DNA of 64,000 nt from Methylonatrum sp040877625 (GCA_040877625.1 JBBDNK010000026.1:1-64000); one strand, 5' to 3'. Counted from the first letter of the stretch, positions 36,074-45,927 are shown. The notes: a model not told the origin generated them from the sequence alone. Translations and numbers: made by a program.

Positions 36074-36984
36074 TGGATAACGCCATGAATGACCTGTCTG
36101 TGTTGTTAAGTTACGAATTTGCCCAGAACGCGCTGCTGGCCGGCTTGCTGGCCAGTGTGCTGTCCGGCGTTGTGGGCGCTTTCGTGGTGATCAAGCGTCT
36201 GGTGTTTATCGCCGGCGGCATCAGTCACGCCGCCTTCGCCGGGCTGGGCGTTTGTTATTACCTGGGTATCCACCCGCTGATCGGCGCCGTTGTGGTGGCC
36301 GTGCTGGCTGCGCTGCTGTTGGGTTGGCTGGGGAGAGGTGACAGCGGCCGGCATCAGGACGCCTTTATCGGCATACTCTGGGCCGCCGGCATGGCCGTGG
36401 GTATCGTGTTCATTCATATGACGCCGGGCTATGCACCGAATCTCATGGCCTATCTGTTCGGCGACATTCTGACGGTATCGAGAGCGAATGTGTGGCTGCT
36501 TGCGGGGCTGGTTGCTTTGACGCTGTTGATCATGGGGCTGTTCTACCGGTCCTTCGTCGCCGTCGCCTTCGACGAGACGTTCGCCCAGGTGCAGGGCGTA
36601 CCGGTGAACCTGATCAATCAGATGCTGCTGGTGCTGGTGGCGCTGGCAGTGATTCTGCTCATACAGGTCGTCGGCATCGTGTTGCTGATTGCGCTGTTCA
36701 CCTTGCCGCCGGTGATCGCGTTGATGATGGCGGCGCGCAGCTTTGCCCTGGTCCTGTTGAGTGCCGTGATCATGGGCATGATCATGACCACCGGCGGTCT
36801 GGCCGGCTCCTATTGGCTGGATATCCCGTCTGGCCCGGCGATCGTGCTTTTCGGCATCGGGCTCGGTATGCTCGTGCGTGGCCTGATCTGGCTGCGTGGC
36901 CGAATCCGAGGTGCCGCCGACACGACAGGGGCAGTCCGTTCCGGCGCTGCTCCGGCCATTGATCGGACAGGCCGTCGTATCTGA
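36073..36984 (+). CDS. znuB: Zinc ABC transporter permease ZnuB
   Basis: A 303-residue ABC-3 family permease with about eight membrane segments. The family region FVVIKRLVFIAGGISHAAFAGLGVCYY is near residue 40. The ATG at 36073 overlaps the znuC stop (TGATG). A second ATG four codons on is an alternative. The PCuAC gene follows after 25 bases. Confidence 0.95.
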   Translation: MDNAMNDLSVLLSYEFAQNALLAGLLASVLSGVVGAFVVIKRLVFIAGGISHAAFAGLGVCYYLGIHPLIGAVVVAVLAALLLGWLGRGDSGRHQDAFIGILWAAGMAVGIVFIHMTPGYAPNLMAYLFGDILTVSRANVWLLAGLVALTLLIMGLFYRSFVAVAFDETFAQVQGVPVNLINQMLLVLVALAVILLIQVVGIVLLIALFTLPPVIALMMAARSFALVLLSAVIMGMIMTTGGLAGSYWLDIPSGPAIVLFGIGLGMLVRGLIWLRGRIRGAADTTGAVRSGAAPAIDRTGRRI

Positions 36985-37009
36985 TAACCGTTATCTCCGG
37001 AGTGCGCTC

Positions 37010-37462
37010 ATGCGTTGGCTGATACTGCTGCTGCTGTTGTCTGTTTCCACGGTACCCGCCCAGGCGGGCCAGTTGTCGGTCACCGCACCGTGGGTCCGCG
37101 AGGTTCCGCCCGTGTCCCGTCATTCCGCCGGTTACATGACGGTCGTGAACGCCGGTGCGCAGAGCAGGGAACTGGTGGCGGTGCACTCACCGCTGTTCGG
37201 CAGCGCCGAATTGCATGAGTCCATGGAGGAACGCGGCATGGCCCGCATGCAACACGTGGCGAAGATCGTCATTCCCGCCGGCGGCGAGGTGAGCCTGGAG
37301 CCGGGCGGATACCACGTCATGTTGATGAACCGGAATGTCGATCAGCTGGCCAGCGGGGACTCCGTCCCCCTCATGCTGCGCTTCGATGACGGTACGGAAA
37401 TCGAAGTGACGGCGCCAGTGCGCCGGGACGCCCCAGATGGCGGCGCGCACCACCACCACTGA
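37010..37462 (+). CDS. PCuAC-type periplasmic copper chaperone
   Basis: A 150-residue precursor with a signal peptide (cleavage near AQAGQ) and a PCuAC cupredoxin-like domain. Ligand residues of the H(M)x10Mx21HxM type are visible across RHSAGYM, LHESMEERGMARM and YHVMLMN. The C-terminus ends in HHHH, an added possible metal site. Family members deliver Cu(I) to cytochrome oxidase. Here it follows znuACB by 25 bases, so it may be made under zinc limitation. GGAG precedes the ATG by seven bases. Confidence 0.88.
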   Translation: MRWLILLLLLSVSTVPAQAGQLSVTAPWVREVPPVSRHSAGYMTVVNAGAQSRELVAVHSPLFGSAELHESMEERGMARMQHVAKIVIPAGGEVSLEPGGYHVMLMNRNVDQLASGDSVPLMLRFDDGTEIEVTAPVRRDAPDGGAHHHH

Positions 37463-37502
37463 CCCCGCCCGGGTAGTCCTTCGGCCTGGATAGCCGCCTG
37501 CT

Positions 37503-38594
37503 TCAGCTGCCTTCCTTGGCCATCTGCGCCAGCAACCCGGCCTGGTGTTCCTGCACCAGCGGACCGATGACCTGATTGAGGTTACCGGTCAGCACCTCCT
37601 CGAGCCGATGGATAGTGAGATTGATACGGTGGTCGGTGACCCGGCCCTGGGGAAAGTTATAGGTTCGGATCCGCTCGGAACGATCGCCGCTGCCAACCTG
37701 GAGCTTGCGCTGGGCGCTCTGCTCGGCGGTCTGCCGGTCCTGTTCAGCGCTCAACAGTCTTGCCTGCAGCAGCGCAAGCGCCTTTGCGCGGTTCTTGTGC
37801 TGAGAGCGCTCATCCTGACATTCCACCACCACGCCCGTTGGCAAGTGGGTGATGCGGATGGCCGAGTCGGTCTTGTTGACGTGCTGACCGCCCGCCCCCG
37901 ACGCGCGGTAGGTGTCTACTTTCAGATCGTTCGGGTTAATGACGATCTGGTCCACCTCGGCCACCTCCGGCAGGACGGCCACGGTGCATGCGGAGGTATG
38001 AATCCGGCCCTGGGACTCCGTTTCCGGTACCCGCTGTACCCGGTGCGCACCGGACTCGAACTTGAGGCGCGAGTAGGCGCCTTCACCAATGATGCGGGCG
38101 ATCACCTCGCGGTAGCCGCCGTGCTCCCCCTCGCTGCAACTGATGATTTCCATCTGCCAACCCTGCTGTTCGGCGTACCGCGCATACATGCGGAACAGGT
38201 CGCCGGCAAATAGAGCGGCCTCGTCACCGCCGGTGCCGGCACGGATCTCCAGGAAGATATTCGATTGATCGTTCGGGTCCTCGGGGAGCAGCAGCAACTC
38301 CAGTTCGCGTTCCAGGCGCGCGCGGATCTGTTGCGCCTCCTCGGCTTCGTCCTCGGCCATGGCGCGCATGTCGGCGTCGTTGTCATCGTACATGGATTGC
38401 GCGGCGGCCAGATCCTCCTCCGCTCGCTGGAACCGGGCGAAGGCCTGGACGACGGTTTCCAGCCGGGCGTATTCCCGGGACAGATCCCGGAAACGGTTCT
38501 GATTACCGATCACGTCGGGATCGGATAGCAGGGCACCAACTTCCTCGAAGCGTTCTTCCAGCCTCTCCAGTTTGCCGCGGATGGAACTCTTCAC
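37503..38594 (-). CDS. prfA: Peptide chain release factor 1
   Basis: A 363-residue RF1, the normal length. It reads UAA and UAG. The GGQ motif is in RASGAGGQHVNKTDSAIR (about residues 230-247). The codon-recognition region is of RF1 type, with P-x-T expected around VQRVPETESQGRIHTSA. The start overlaps the hemA stop by four bases, the standard hemA-prfA pair. The usual third gene, prmC, is at 31145. Confidence 0.97.
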   Translation of the reverse strand: MKSSIRGKLERLEERFEEVGALLSDPDVIGNQNRFRDLSREYARLETVVQAFARFQRAEEDLAAAQSMYDDNDADMRAMAEDEAEEAQQIRARLERELELLLLPEDPNDQSNIFLEIRAGTGGDEAALFAGDLFRMYARYAEQQGWQMEIISCSEGEHGGYREVIARIIGEGAYSRLKFESGAHRVQRVPETESQGRIHTSACTVAVLPEVAEVDQIVINPNDLKVDTYRASGAGGQHVNKTDSAIRITHLPTGVVVECQDERSQHKNRAKALALLQARLLSAEQDRQTAEQSAQRKLQVGSGDRSERIRTYNFPQGRVTDHRINLTIHRLEEVLTGNLNQVIGPLVQEHQAGLLAQMAKEGS

Positions 38595-39877
38595 TGTCCG
38601 GTGTTACCTCGCTTGGCTGCAGTCTCGTCGATGTCCAGCAGGCGGCGCGCGGCTTCCATGAGCTCCCGCTCGCCTTCCTCGCCGGCTTGCCGCAGGCGCG
38701 TCGTGGGCCCGTGCAACAATCGGTTGGTTAGGGTGTGGGCCAGATATTTCAAGACGTCTTCCGGTGGTTCGCCCCGGTCCAGCCGGCGCAGTGCACGCTC
38801 CAGCACCAGGTCCCGATGATCGGTGGCGCGATCCCGGAATCGGCGAATGGCCGGCACCGATTCCAGGCTGCGCAGCCAGTTCATGAAGCGGTCGGCCTGA
38901 AGGTCGATGATCTCCTGCGCTTCGTCGGCCGCATGGCGGCGGGAGCGCATGTTTTCCTCGATCACTTCGCGCAGATCGTCAACCGTGTAGAGATAAACAT
39001 CGTCCAACTGACCCACTTCGGGCTCTATATCGCGCGGCACGGCGATATCCACCATGAAAATGGGGCGGTGCCGACGTTTTTTCAGTGCGCGTTCCACCGA
39101 TCCCTTGCCCAGCAGCGGTAGCGGTGAGGCGGTTGAGGCCACGACGATATCCGCATGCACTAGCGCGTCCGGCAATGCTCCGAGTTCCACCGCCTCGCCA
39201 CCGTACTGCTCGGCAAGCTCGCGCGCGCGCTCCAGGGTGCGATTGGCCACCATGAAGCGCCGGACACCCTGTTGGTAGAGATGTCGCGCGGTCAGCTCGA
39301 TCGTCTCTCCGGCGCCCACCAACAGGGCGGTGGACTGCTCCAGAGAGCCGAAAATCTGTCTGGCCAGCGTCACCGCGGCAAAGGCCACCGAAACCGGATT
39401 GGCGCCGATTCCGGTTTCGGTGCGAATCCGCTTGGAGACGGTGAAGGCATGCTGGAACAGCCGGTCCAGTACCTGGCCGACCGTCCCCGCGGTCAGCGCT
39501 TCCAGGTAGGCCGCCTTGGTCTGACCGCCGATCTGCGGTTCTCCCACCACCAGCGAGTCCAGCCCGGGCGTGACCCGCAAAAGGTGGGTCACGACATCGC
39601 GACCATGGTGCACATAGAGGTACGACCTGAGCCAGTCCTCTTCGACCTCATGGCAGGAAGCCAGCCAGCGCACGATCTGGTCCGCATCCGCGGCGGTTTC
39701 CACCAGGGTATAGATCTCCGTACGATTACAGGTGGAAATCACCGCGGCTTCATGAATGCTCGATACCTCGGTCAGGGCGAGCAGAGCCTGCTGCAGGGTT
39801 TCCAGAGGGAATACCACGCGTTCCCGCACTTCGAGCGGGGCACTGACATGATTGAGTCCAACTGCGCAAAGAGGCAT
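38591..39877 (-). CDS. hemA: Glutamyl-tRNA reductase HemA
   Basis: A 428-residue enzyme that reduces glutamyl-tRNA to glutamate-1-semialdehyde at the head of C5 haem synthesis. The active-site Cys is in VISTCNRTEIYT, the NADPH domain has ALLVGAGETIEL, and a C-terminal dimerisation helix follows. The ATG at 39877 gives the family start PLCAVGLNHVSAPLEVRE. The longer upstream frame to 40057 has no match. Divergent from the TPR lipoprotein gene. Confidence 0.96.
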   Translation of the reverse strand: MPLCAVGLNHVSAPLEVRERVVFPLETLQQALLALTEVSSIHEAAVISTCNRTEIYTLVETAADADQIVRWLASCHEVEEDWLRSYLYVHHGRDVVTHLLRVTPGLDSLVVGEPQIGGQTKAAYLEALTAGTVGQVLDRLFQHAFTVSKRIRTETGIGANPVSVAFAAVTLARQIFGSLEQSTALLVGAGETIELTARHLYQQGVRRFMVANRTLERARELAEQYGGEAVELGALPDALVHADIVVASTASPLPLLGKGSVERALKKRRHRPIFMVDIAVPRDIEPEVGQLDDVYLYTVDDLREVIEENMRSRRHAADEAQEIIDLQADRFMNWLRSLESVPAIRRFRDRATDHRDLVLERALRRLDRGEPPEDVLKYLAHTLTNRLLHGPTTRLRQAGEEGERELMEAARRLLDIDETAAKRGNTGQ

Positions 39878-40143
39878 GGGCGTCCAGAAAACCGGCTGAC
39901 GCGTCTCTTGGAACCTGTCCACCAACGAATTGCCTATGGCGGCTTTCGGCAACCGTTCTTCGGATAGGCGCCTGACGAGCAAGGATTGTCGGGAATCCGG
40001 CACTGGAATACAAGCGAACAGATTTTCCCGGGGCCGTGAGTAAGGCGCTGTTGCCACGCGAATTCATGCAGGATGCGGCCCAGGCCGCGTATAGTGTGCG
40101 AAGTATGGGATCGGCGATGATCTGAACTTCTCGGGGACACGCG

Positions 40144-41868
40144 ATGACGCGATGGATAATGACAGCTCTGGGTCTCATGGCCCTGGTGCTTGGGGGCTGC
40201 GCAACAGTACCCGAGGGCGACGCGGATACGGCCTATCAGGATCCCGCCGAGGATCTGCGCATACTCGAGCAGCGCGAGCCCCCGGTGGAGGACGATCGAA
40301 ACCTGATGTACCAGCTGCTGGTGGCCGAGTTTGCCAGCGTGCGCGGGCAATTGTCGGCGGCGCTGGAGGCTTACCTGAAGGCCATGCGGCTAACGGAAGA
40401 CCCTCAGATTGCCGCACGGGCCACGCGCATCAGCATTTACTCGAACCAGGACGTCAAAGGTCAGGACGCGGCTGCCCGTTGGGTGGAGCTGGATCCGGAC
40501 GATCTGTCCGCGCGCCAGGCACTGGCAGTTTTCCACTTGCGCAATGGCGATGCCGATCAGGCGCGGCGCCAGTTCAGGGAGCTGGTTGTGCGCTCTGACG
40601 ATCCGGCCGCCGCCTTCGCGCAAATTGGCGGTGGCCTGGGCCGGGAAGAGGACGCGGATGCCTCACTGGCCGTGCTGAAGTCGCTGGCCGAATCATTTTC
40701 AGACGTACCGGAAGCGCACCTGGTCTATGCGCAGGCCGCACTGAGGTCGGGCGAGGCCGACGTTGCCGTTACAGCAGCAGACGCCGGGCTCGACGTCGCG
40801 CCGGACTCCCGTGAGTTGGCAACCCTGCGCGCCCAGGCGCTGATCGAATCGGGGCGTGTCGATGCAGGCAGGGCGGCTTTCGAGACACTGATCGAGCGTT
40901 ATCCAGGCGACGGCGAGCTCCGGCTCTATCTTGCCCGCACGCTGCTCGATGCAGGCCGTGAGCAAGACGCCCTGAGGCACTTTCGCCAGGTATTGGTGGA
41001 CCGCCCGAATGATGCCGGTGTGCTGTATGCAACCGGCCTGCTGACGCTGGATGCCGGGCACCCCAAGGAGGCACGGCCTTATTTTCTTCGTCTGGTGGAG
41101 CTGGGAGAGCGCACCAACGAAGCGTACTACTTCCTTGGCCAGATCGCCGAAGACCGAGCGAGAATCGAAGACGCTCTGCGTTGGTATGAGCAGGTGGAAG
41201 GTGATAACCGGCTGGCCGCCAAGCTTCGACGCGCCGTTCTCCTCGGTGACCTGGGGCGGTTGGGAGCATCGAGAACATTGCTCGAACAGGTGCGTGAACA
41301 ACATCCCGCGGAATCGGTGCGCGGTTACCTGGTGGAAGGCGAAGTGCTCCGCCGTAACCAGCTGTATGACGAGGCCATTTCCCTTTATGCCGATGCGCTG
41401 GAACGCCATCCCGGCAACACGGACCTGATCTATGGGCGTGCGCTGACAGCCGTACTTCAGGACAATGTCGACAGTGCCGAACGGGATCTGCGTTACATCC
41501 TTGAGCGCGATCCTGACAACGCGCAGGCATTGAACGCTCTGGGTTATACCCTCGTCGACGTGACCGACCGGCACCAGGAGGGCTTTGAACTGATTCAGCG
41601 GGCCCACTCCATGGACCCGGACAATGCCGCCATTCTCGACAGCATGGGCTGGGCGCATTATCGGCTCGGAAATTATCAGGAGGCACTCACGTTCCTGCGT
41701 CGCGCCCATGAGCAGATGCCCGATGCGGAAGTTTCGGCCCATCTGGGTGAAGTGCTCTGGGCCATGGGTGAGCGGCAAGAGGCTCGCCGCATCTGGCGTC
41801 AGGCGCTTGACGAAGCCCCCGATGACCCCGCGCTGAAGGAAACCATGCAGAGACTGGACCCCTCATGA
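40144..41868 (+). CDS. TPR-repeat lipoprotein
   Basis: A 574-residue lipoprotein with lipobox LGGC (C19). Most of the rest is tetratricopeptide repeats, with clear TPR units at the C-terminus such as DNAAILDSMGWAHYRLGNYQEAL. The same gene sits between hemA and lolB in Pseudomonas. A role as a periplasmic scaffold is likely but not shown. The stop overlaps the lolB start (ATGA). Confidence 0.85.
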   Translation: MTRWIMTALGLMALVLGGCATVPEGDADTAYQDPAEDLRILEQREPPVEDDRNLMYQLLVAEFASVRGQLSAALEAYLKAMRLTEDPQIAARATRISIYSNQDVKGQDAAARWVELDPDDLSARQALAVFHLRNGDADQARRQFRELVVRSDDPAAAFAQIGGGLGREEDADASLAVLKSLAESFSDVPEAHLVYAQAALRSGEADVAVTAADAGLDVAPDSRELATLRAQALIESGRVDAGRAAFETLIERYPGDGELRLYLARTLLDAGREQDALRHFRQVLVDRPNDAGVLYATGLLTLDAGHPKEARPYFLRLVELGERTNEAYYFLGQIAEDRARIEDALRWYEQVEGDNRLAAKLRRAVLLGDLGRLGASRTLLEQVREQHPAESVRGYLVEGEVLRRNQLYDEAISLYADALERHPGNTDLIYGRALTAVLQDNVDSAERDLRYILERDPDNAQALNALGYTLVDVTDRHQEGFELIQRAHSMDPDNAAILDSMGWAHYRLGNYQEALTFLRRAHEQMPDAEVSAHLGEVLWAMGERQEARRIWRQALDEAPDDPALKETMQRLDPS

Positions 41869-42491
41869 TGCGTCTCCCTGCCGCGGCCCGCCTCTGGTTG
41901 CTGGCCGTTGTTCTGCCATGTGTTCTGGTTGCCTGTGCGGTACGCCCCCCCGAACCGACGCCCGAGCTGCCGGCTGAGGTTCTGTACGAGCAGCGTATCA
42001 GCCGGCTGACCGCCTACAACCACTGGCGCACCAGCGGACGGGCGGCATTCAATACGGAGCAGGATAACGCCAGCATGTCCATGCAGTGGCGCCAGACCGA
42101 GAACCACTGGGTGCTCGACCTGCGAGGACCGTTGGGCTCCGGCAGCGTCCGCCTGGAGGGCAATGCCGCCGGCGTGGTGCTGCGCGGCTCCGACGGTACG
42201 GTGGAGGAGGCGGATGACGGCCAGGAGCTGCTTTACCGCTACACAGGCTACGCCATTCCCGTGGATGTGCTGCGCGACTGGTTGCGCGGTATGCCCTCCC
42301 CGGAGTACGACGTTGAGCTGGAAATGGATGAATACGGCCGGCCGACGGAGCTGGAACAGCTTGGATGGCACATCCGGTACACCGCGTGGAGTTCGATCAA
42401 CGGTACCTACATGCCGGCTCGCATCTCCATGGAGGGGCCTGGTATCGATGTCCGTGCTTCCCTGCGCGAATGGGAACTCGGCCGTGACTGA
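41865..42491 (+). CDS. lolB: Outer-membrane lipoprotein receptor LolB
   Basis: A 208-residue lipoprotein with lipobox LVAC (C24). LolB receives lipoproteins from LolA and inserts them into the outer membrane. The family segments WRTSGRAAFNTEQDNASMSMQW and LRDWLRGMPSPEYD are visible. It overlaps both neighbours (TPR gene and ispE), so the three are translated as a unit. Confidence 0.93.
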   Translation: MMRLPAAARLWLLAVVLPCVLVACAVRPPEPTPELPAEVLYEQRISRLTAYNHWRTSGRAAFNTEQDNASMSMQWRQTENHWVLDLRGPLGSGSVRLEGNAAGVVLRGSDGTVEEADDGQELLYRYTGYAIPVDVLRDWLRGMPSPEYDVELEMDEYGRPTELEQLGWHIRYTAWSSINGTYMPARISMEGPGIDVRASLREWELGRD

Positions 42492-43371
42492 CGGTGACCT
42501 GACCAGCCGCAATGACGCCTGGCCCGCCCCTGCCAAACTGAACCTGTTTCTTCATGTCACCGGGCGGCGCAGCGATGGCTACCATACGCTGCAGACTGCC
42601 TTTCTCTTTCTGGATCATGGTGATCAGATGTATTTCACCGTGCGTGACGACGGCCTGATCAGCCGACGGGGAGACATGCCGGGTGTAGCCGCCGACGATG
42701 ATCTCGCGGTGCGCGCGGCCCGCTTGCTGCAAACCGCTGCCGGTTGTGGCGTGGGCGCGGACATCACAGTGCACAAGCGGTTGCCCATCGGTGGGGGGGT
42801 GGGCGGCGGCAGTTCCAATGCAGCGACCACGCTGGTGGCTCTGAACAGGCTCTGGGATGCCGGGCTGGACGAAGATGCGCTGGCGGAACTGGGCCTGCGG
42901 CTGGGCGCCGACGTGCCGGTCTTTGTCAGGGGCCGGTCGGCCTGGGCGGAGGGAGTGGGGGAGGTTCTCACACCCATCGACTTTCCGCCCGCCTGGTACG
43001 TGGTGCTGATACCCCCATGCACGGTCAGCACCGCGGAGATCTTCGGTGCGCCGGAATTGACAAGGAATACCCCTCCACTCAGAATATCGGCCTTCCGCTT
43101 CGGCGGAGGGCGCAATGATTGTCAGCCCGTAGTGCGGGAACGTTATCCGCAGGTTGCGCAAGCAATTGATGCGCTTGCGGAATTCGGCGACTCGCGGATG
43201 ACTGGTACCGGCGCCTGCGTTTTCGCACCGTTTGCCGACGAGGCGCACGCCGCGGCCGCGCTTGCCCGCTGCAGGGCGGCCGGCTGGACCGGGTTCATGG
43301 CCCGGGGGCGGAATGAATCGCCGTTGCTGGACAGGTTGGCTGGTGAGGCCCGCCAGGCATCCGCGAAATAA
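42484..43371 (+). CDS. ispE: 4-diphosphocytidyl-2-C-methyl-D-erythritol kinase IspE
   Basis: A 295-residue GHMP kinase of the MEP isoprenoid pathway. Motifs are PAPAKLNLFLHVTGRRSDGYH, the ATP loop LPIGGGVGGGSSNAATTL and the C-terminal MTGTGACVFAPF. The GTG at 42484 overlaps the lolB stop. The open frame runs further upstream, but inside lolB. Followed by tRNA-Gln. Confidence 0.95.
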   Translation: MTDGDLTSRNDAWPAPAKLNLFLHVTGRRSDGYHTLQTAFLFLDHGDQMYFTVRDDGLISRRGDMPGVAADDDLAVRAARLLQTAAGCGVGADITVHKRLPIGGGVGGGSSNAATTLVALNRLWDAGLDEDALAELGLRLGADVPVFVRGRSAWAEGVGEVLTPIDFPPAWYVVLIPPCTVSTAEIFGAPELTRNTPPLRISAFRFGGGRNDCQPVVRERYPQVAQAIDALAEFGDSRMTGTGACVFAPFADEAHAAAALARCRAAGWTGFMARGRNESPLLDRLAGEARQASAK

Positions 43372-43388
43372 CCACGGCCGTTAGCTAC

Positions 43389-43463
43389 TGGGGTGTAGCC
43401 AAGTGGTAAGGCACGGGGTTTTGATCCCCGCATTCCCAGGTTCGAATCCTGGCACCCCAGCCA
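43389..43463 (+). tRNA. tRNA-Gln (TTG)
   Basis: 75 bases including the encoded CCA. The acceptor stem starts TGGGGTG and pairs with CACCCCA. The anticodon stem CGGGG/CCCCG encloses a loop with TTG at 43421-43423, and the T arm has GGTTCGAATCC. Same place as in Pseudomonas, between ispE and prs. Confidence 0.97.
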
Positions 43464-43569
43464 CATTCATCAGCGTACACGTTGCATGCATCTTCGGCTT
43501 CGACGACGCATCTGACGTGTGCAGATTGAGATCCCGGGTATCGCCCGGTGACAGACGAGCGGGATCAAC

Positions 43570-44526
43570 GTGAGCGAAAACGGACGCATGATGGTGTTTG
43601 CGGGCAATGCCAACCCGCAGCTGGTCACCGCGATTACCGATCAGTTGAAAAGCAGGCCCGGCTATGCCGTCGTCAGCAAGTTCAGCGACGGCGAAGTGAT
43701 GGTGGAGATTGATGAGCACGTCCGCGGCAAGGACGTGTTCATCGTGCAGTCCACCTGCGCGCCCACCAATGACAACCTCATGGAGCTGCTGATCATCGCC
43801 GATGCGCTGCGGCGCTCCTCGGCGGCACGCATTACCGCGGTGATTCCATATTATGGCTACGCCCGGCAGGACCGGCGTCCGCGGTCCCAGCGGGTGCCGA
43901 TTACGGCCAAGCTGGTTGCGGACATGATCGAGGCCTCCGGCGTGAATCGGGTGCTGACGGTTGATCTGCATGCCGATCAGATCCAGGGCTTCTTCAACCT
44001 GCCGGTTGATAACGTTTATGCATCACCCATACTTCTGGGCGATATCTGGCGGCAGGTTTACCCGAACAAGATCGTGGTTTCGCCGGACGTTGGTGGCGTG
44101 GTGCGCGCCAGGGCGATCGCCAAACGCTTGGGCGACGCCGAACTCGCCATCATCGACAAACGCCGCCCGCGGGCGAATGTGGCCCAGGTGATGAACATCA
44201 TCGGTGACGTGCACGGCAAGACCTGCATCATCGTCGATGACATCGTCGATACGGCTGGTACACTTTGTCAGGCCGCCGCCGCGCTGAAAAAAAATGGTGC
44301 CGAGCGCGTTGTAGCGTATATTACGCATCCGGTGCTGTCCGGCAGTGCCATCGAAAAGATCAAGGGCTCCGACCTGGATGAACTGGTTGTGACCGATACC
44401 ATCCCGTTGACCGAGGCGGCGATGGAGTGCGGCCGCATTCGTCAGGTCAGCATCGCCGAGATCCTGGCCGAGAGCATGCGGCGGATCAGCAATGATGAAT
44501 CGGTAAGCGAGCTGTTCGTGGAATAG
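43570..44526 (+). CDS. prs: Ribose-phosphate pyrophosphokinase
   Basis: A 318-residue PRPP synthase supplying nucleotide, histidine and tryptophan synthesis. Visible motifs are MMVFAGNANPQL, the flexible loop YYGYARQDRRPRSQ, DLHADQIQGFFNLPVDN and the PRPP site CIIVDDIVDTAGTL. The start is GTG at 43570, and an ATG at 43588 is less likely. Region 43464-43569 holds its leader without a recognised element. Confidence 0.97.
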   Translation: MSENGRMMVFAGNANPQLVTAITDQLKSRPGYAVVSKFSDGEVMVEIDEHVRGKDVFIVQSTCAPTNDNLMELLIIADALRRSSAARITAVIPYYGYARQDRRPRSQRVPITAKLVADMIEASGVNRVLTVDLHADQIQGFFNLPVDNVYASPILLGDIWRQVYPNKIVVSPDVGGVVRARAIAKRLGDAELAIIDKRRPRANVAQVMNIIGDVHGKTCIIVDDIVDTAGTLCQAAAALKKNGAERVVAYITHPVLSGSAIEKIKGSDLDELVVTDTIPLTEAAMECGRIRQVSIAEILAESMRRISNDESVSELFVE

Positions 44527-44619
44527 GCTCGCGGAACGTCTCTGGCCAACAGGCCGCTAACACCCGAACTTTTCCTGGTCGCGGGATTGTTCGGGTTCAT
44601 TCGTTGTGGAGAAAACAAC

Positions 44620-45306
44620 ATGTCTGTGGAAATGAAACTGACCGCGCAGAAGCGCACTGACACGGGGAAGGGTGCGAGCCGCCGCCTGCGTCATGCGAAA
44701 GCGGTACCGGGTATTGTCTACGGTGCCGGCAAGAAACCCGAACTGCTTCAGCTGAGCGCCTTTGAACTCGCCCGGCTGATGGAGCACGAGGCATTTTACT
44801 CGCAGATCATCGATCTGGAGGTCGACGGCAAGAAGCAGCAGACCGTGGTGAAGGATCTGCAGCGCCATCCGTTCAAGGATCGCATCCTGCACATCGATTT
44901 CCAGCGCGTGAAGGCCGGTGAGAAGCTGCATGTGCATCTTCCCATTCACCTGGTCAACGAAGAGAAGTGCAAGGGCGTCAAGGCCGGCGGCGTCATTCAC
45001 CGGGACATGATCGAAGTGTCCATCATCGCGCTTCCGAAGGACCTGCCCGAGTACATTGAAGTCGACATGCTGAATGTGGAGGTCGGCGAGGCCGTTCACC
45101 TGTCCCAGCTAACCCTGCCCAAGGACGTTGAACTGGAAGCCTTCTCCCATGGCGGCGACATTCATGACCACGACCATCCGGTGGTGAGCATTGTCATGCC
45201 GCGTGTCGCCCGTGCCGAGGATGAAGAGCAAGCGGAAGAGCCGTCCGCCGAAGTTCCGGCCGGCAAGTCCAAGGGTTCCGATGAAGAAGAGAAAGACGGC
45301 GAGTAG
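44620..45306 (+). CDS. rplY: 50S ribosomal protein bL25 (CTC form)
   Basis: A 228-residue long-form L25 that binds 5S rRNA. The N-terminal domain has DTGKGASRRLRHAKAVPGIVYG. The C-terminal TL5/CTC domain follows, and the tail is acidic (EDEEQAEEPSAE). The ATG at 44620 follows GGAG by eight bases. A strong hairpin overlaps its stop codon. Upstream of pth as in many genomes. Confidence 0.96.
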   Translation: MSVEMKLTAQKRTDTGKGASRRLRHAKAVPGIVYGAGKKPELLQLSAFELARLMEHEAFYSQIIDLEVDGKKQQTVVKDLQRHPFKDRILHIDFQRVKAGEKLHVHLPIHLVNEEKCKGVKAGGVIHRDMIEVSIIALPKDLPEYIEVDMLNVEVGEAVHLSQLTLPKDVELEAFSHGGDIHDHDHPVVSIVMPRVARAEDEEQAEEPSAEVPAGKSKGSDEEEKDGE

Positions 45307-45317
45307 TCTCGCCGTCT
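45294..45317 (+). other. 10-bp hairpin spanning rplY stop codon
   Basis: AGACGGCGAG and CTCGCCGTCT pair perfectly around TAGT. It lies 20 bases upstream of pth with no T-run. It may be an attenuator or a processing site rather than a full terminator. Confidence 0.55.
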
Positions 45318-45336
45318 GTCACCCGTCAGGTTTCCC

Positions 45337-45915
45337 ATGCCCGATCCGATCCAACTGATCGTCGGACTCGGTAATCCGGGTGAGCAGTACACCTGGACCC
45401 GTCATAACGCAGGCTTCTGGTTCGTTGACGAACTGGCCCGGCGGTATGGCGGGTCTTTTCGTCCCGAGCGGCGTTTCGCCGGCAATACCGCGCGTATCAT
45501 GGTGGATGGCCGCGAGGTGCATCTGCTCAAGCCGATGACCTTCATGAACCGTAGTGGCGCCGTGGTCGGGCCGCTCGCGCGCTTCTTCAAGATACCGGTC
45601 GAGGCCGTCCTGGTCGCCCATGACGAGCTCGATCTGCCTCCTGGCACGGCACGTCTGAAGCGTGGCGGCGGCCACGGTGGCCATAACGGCCTGCGCGATG
45701 TCGCGCTGGTGATGGGTAGCCGTGAGTACCTGCGGCTGCGCATCGGCATCGGCCACCCCGGGAGCGCCTCTCAGGTGACTCCTTGGGTGCTGGGTCGCCC
45801 CGCACCGGACGATCGCGTCGCCATCGAGCGCGCCGTCGACGCCGCCGCGGACGTAACACCCCTGGTTCTGGCCGGAGATCTCGAAAGGGCCATGAACCAA
45901 CTGCATACCAATTGA
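45337..45915 (+). CDS. pth: Peptidyl-tRNA hydrolase
   Basis: A 192-residue Pth that frees tRNA from stalled peptidyl-tRNA. The catalytic His is in TRHNAGFWFVDEL, with LKPMTFMNRSGAVV, HDELDLPPG and GGGHGGHNGLRDV following. Between rplY and ychF. Confidence 0.97.
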   Translation: MPDPIQLIVGLGNPGEQYTWTRHNAGFWFVDELARRYGGSFRPERRFAGNTARIMVDGREVHLLKPMTFMNRSGAVVGPLARFFKIPVEAVLVAHDELDLPPGTARLKRGGGHGGHNGLRDVALVMGSREYLRLRIGIGHPGSASQVTPWVLGRPAPDDRVAIERAVDAAADVTPLVLAGDLERAMNQLHTN

Positions 45916-45927
45916 AACGAGGCAGCC

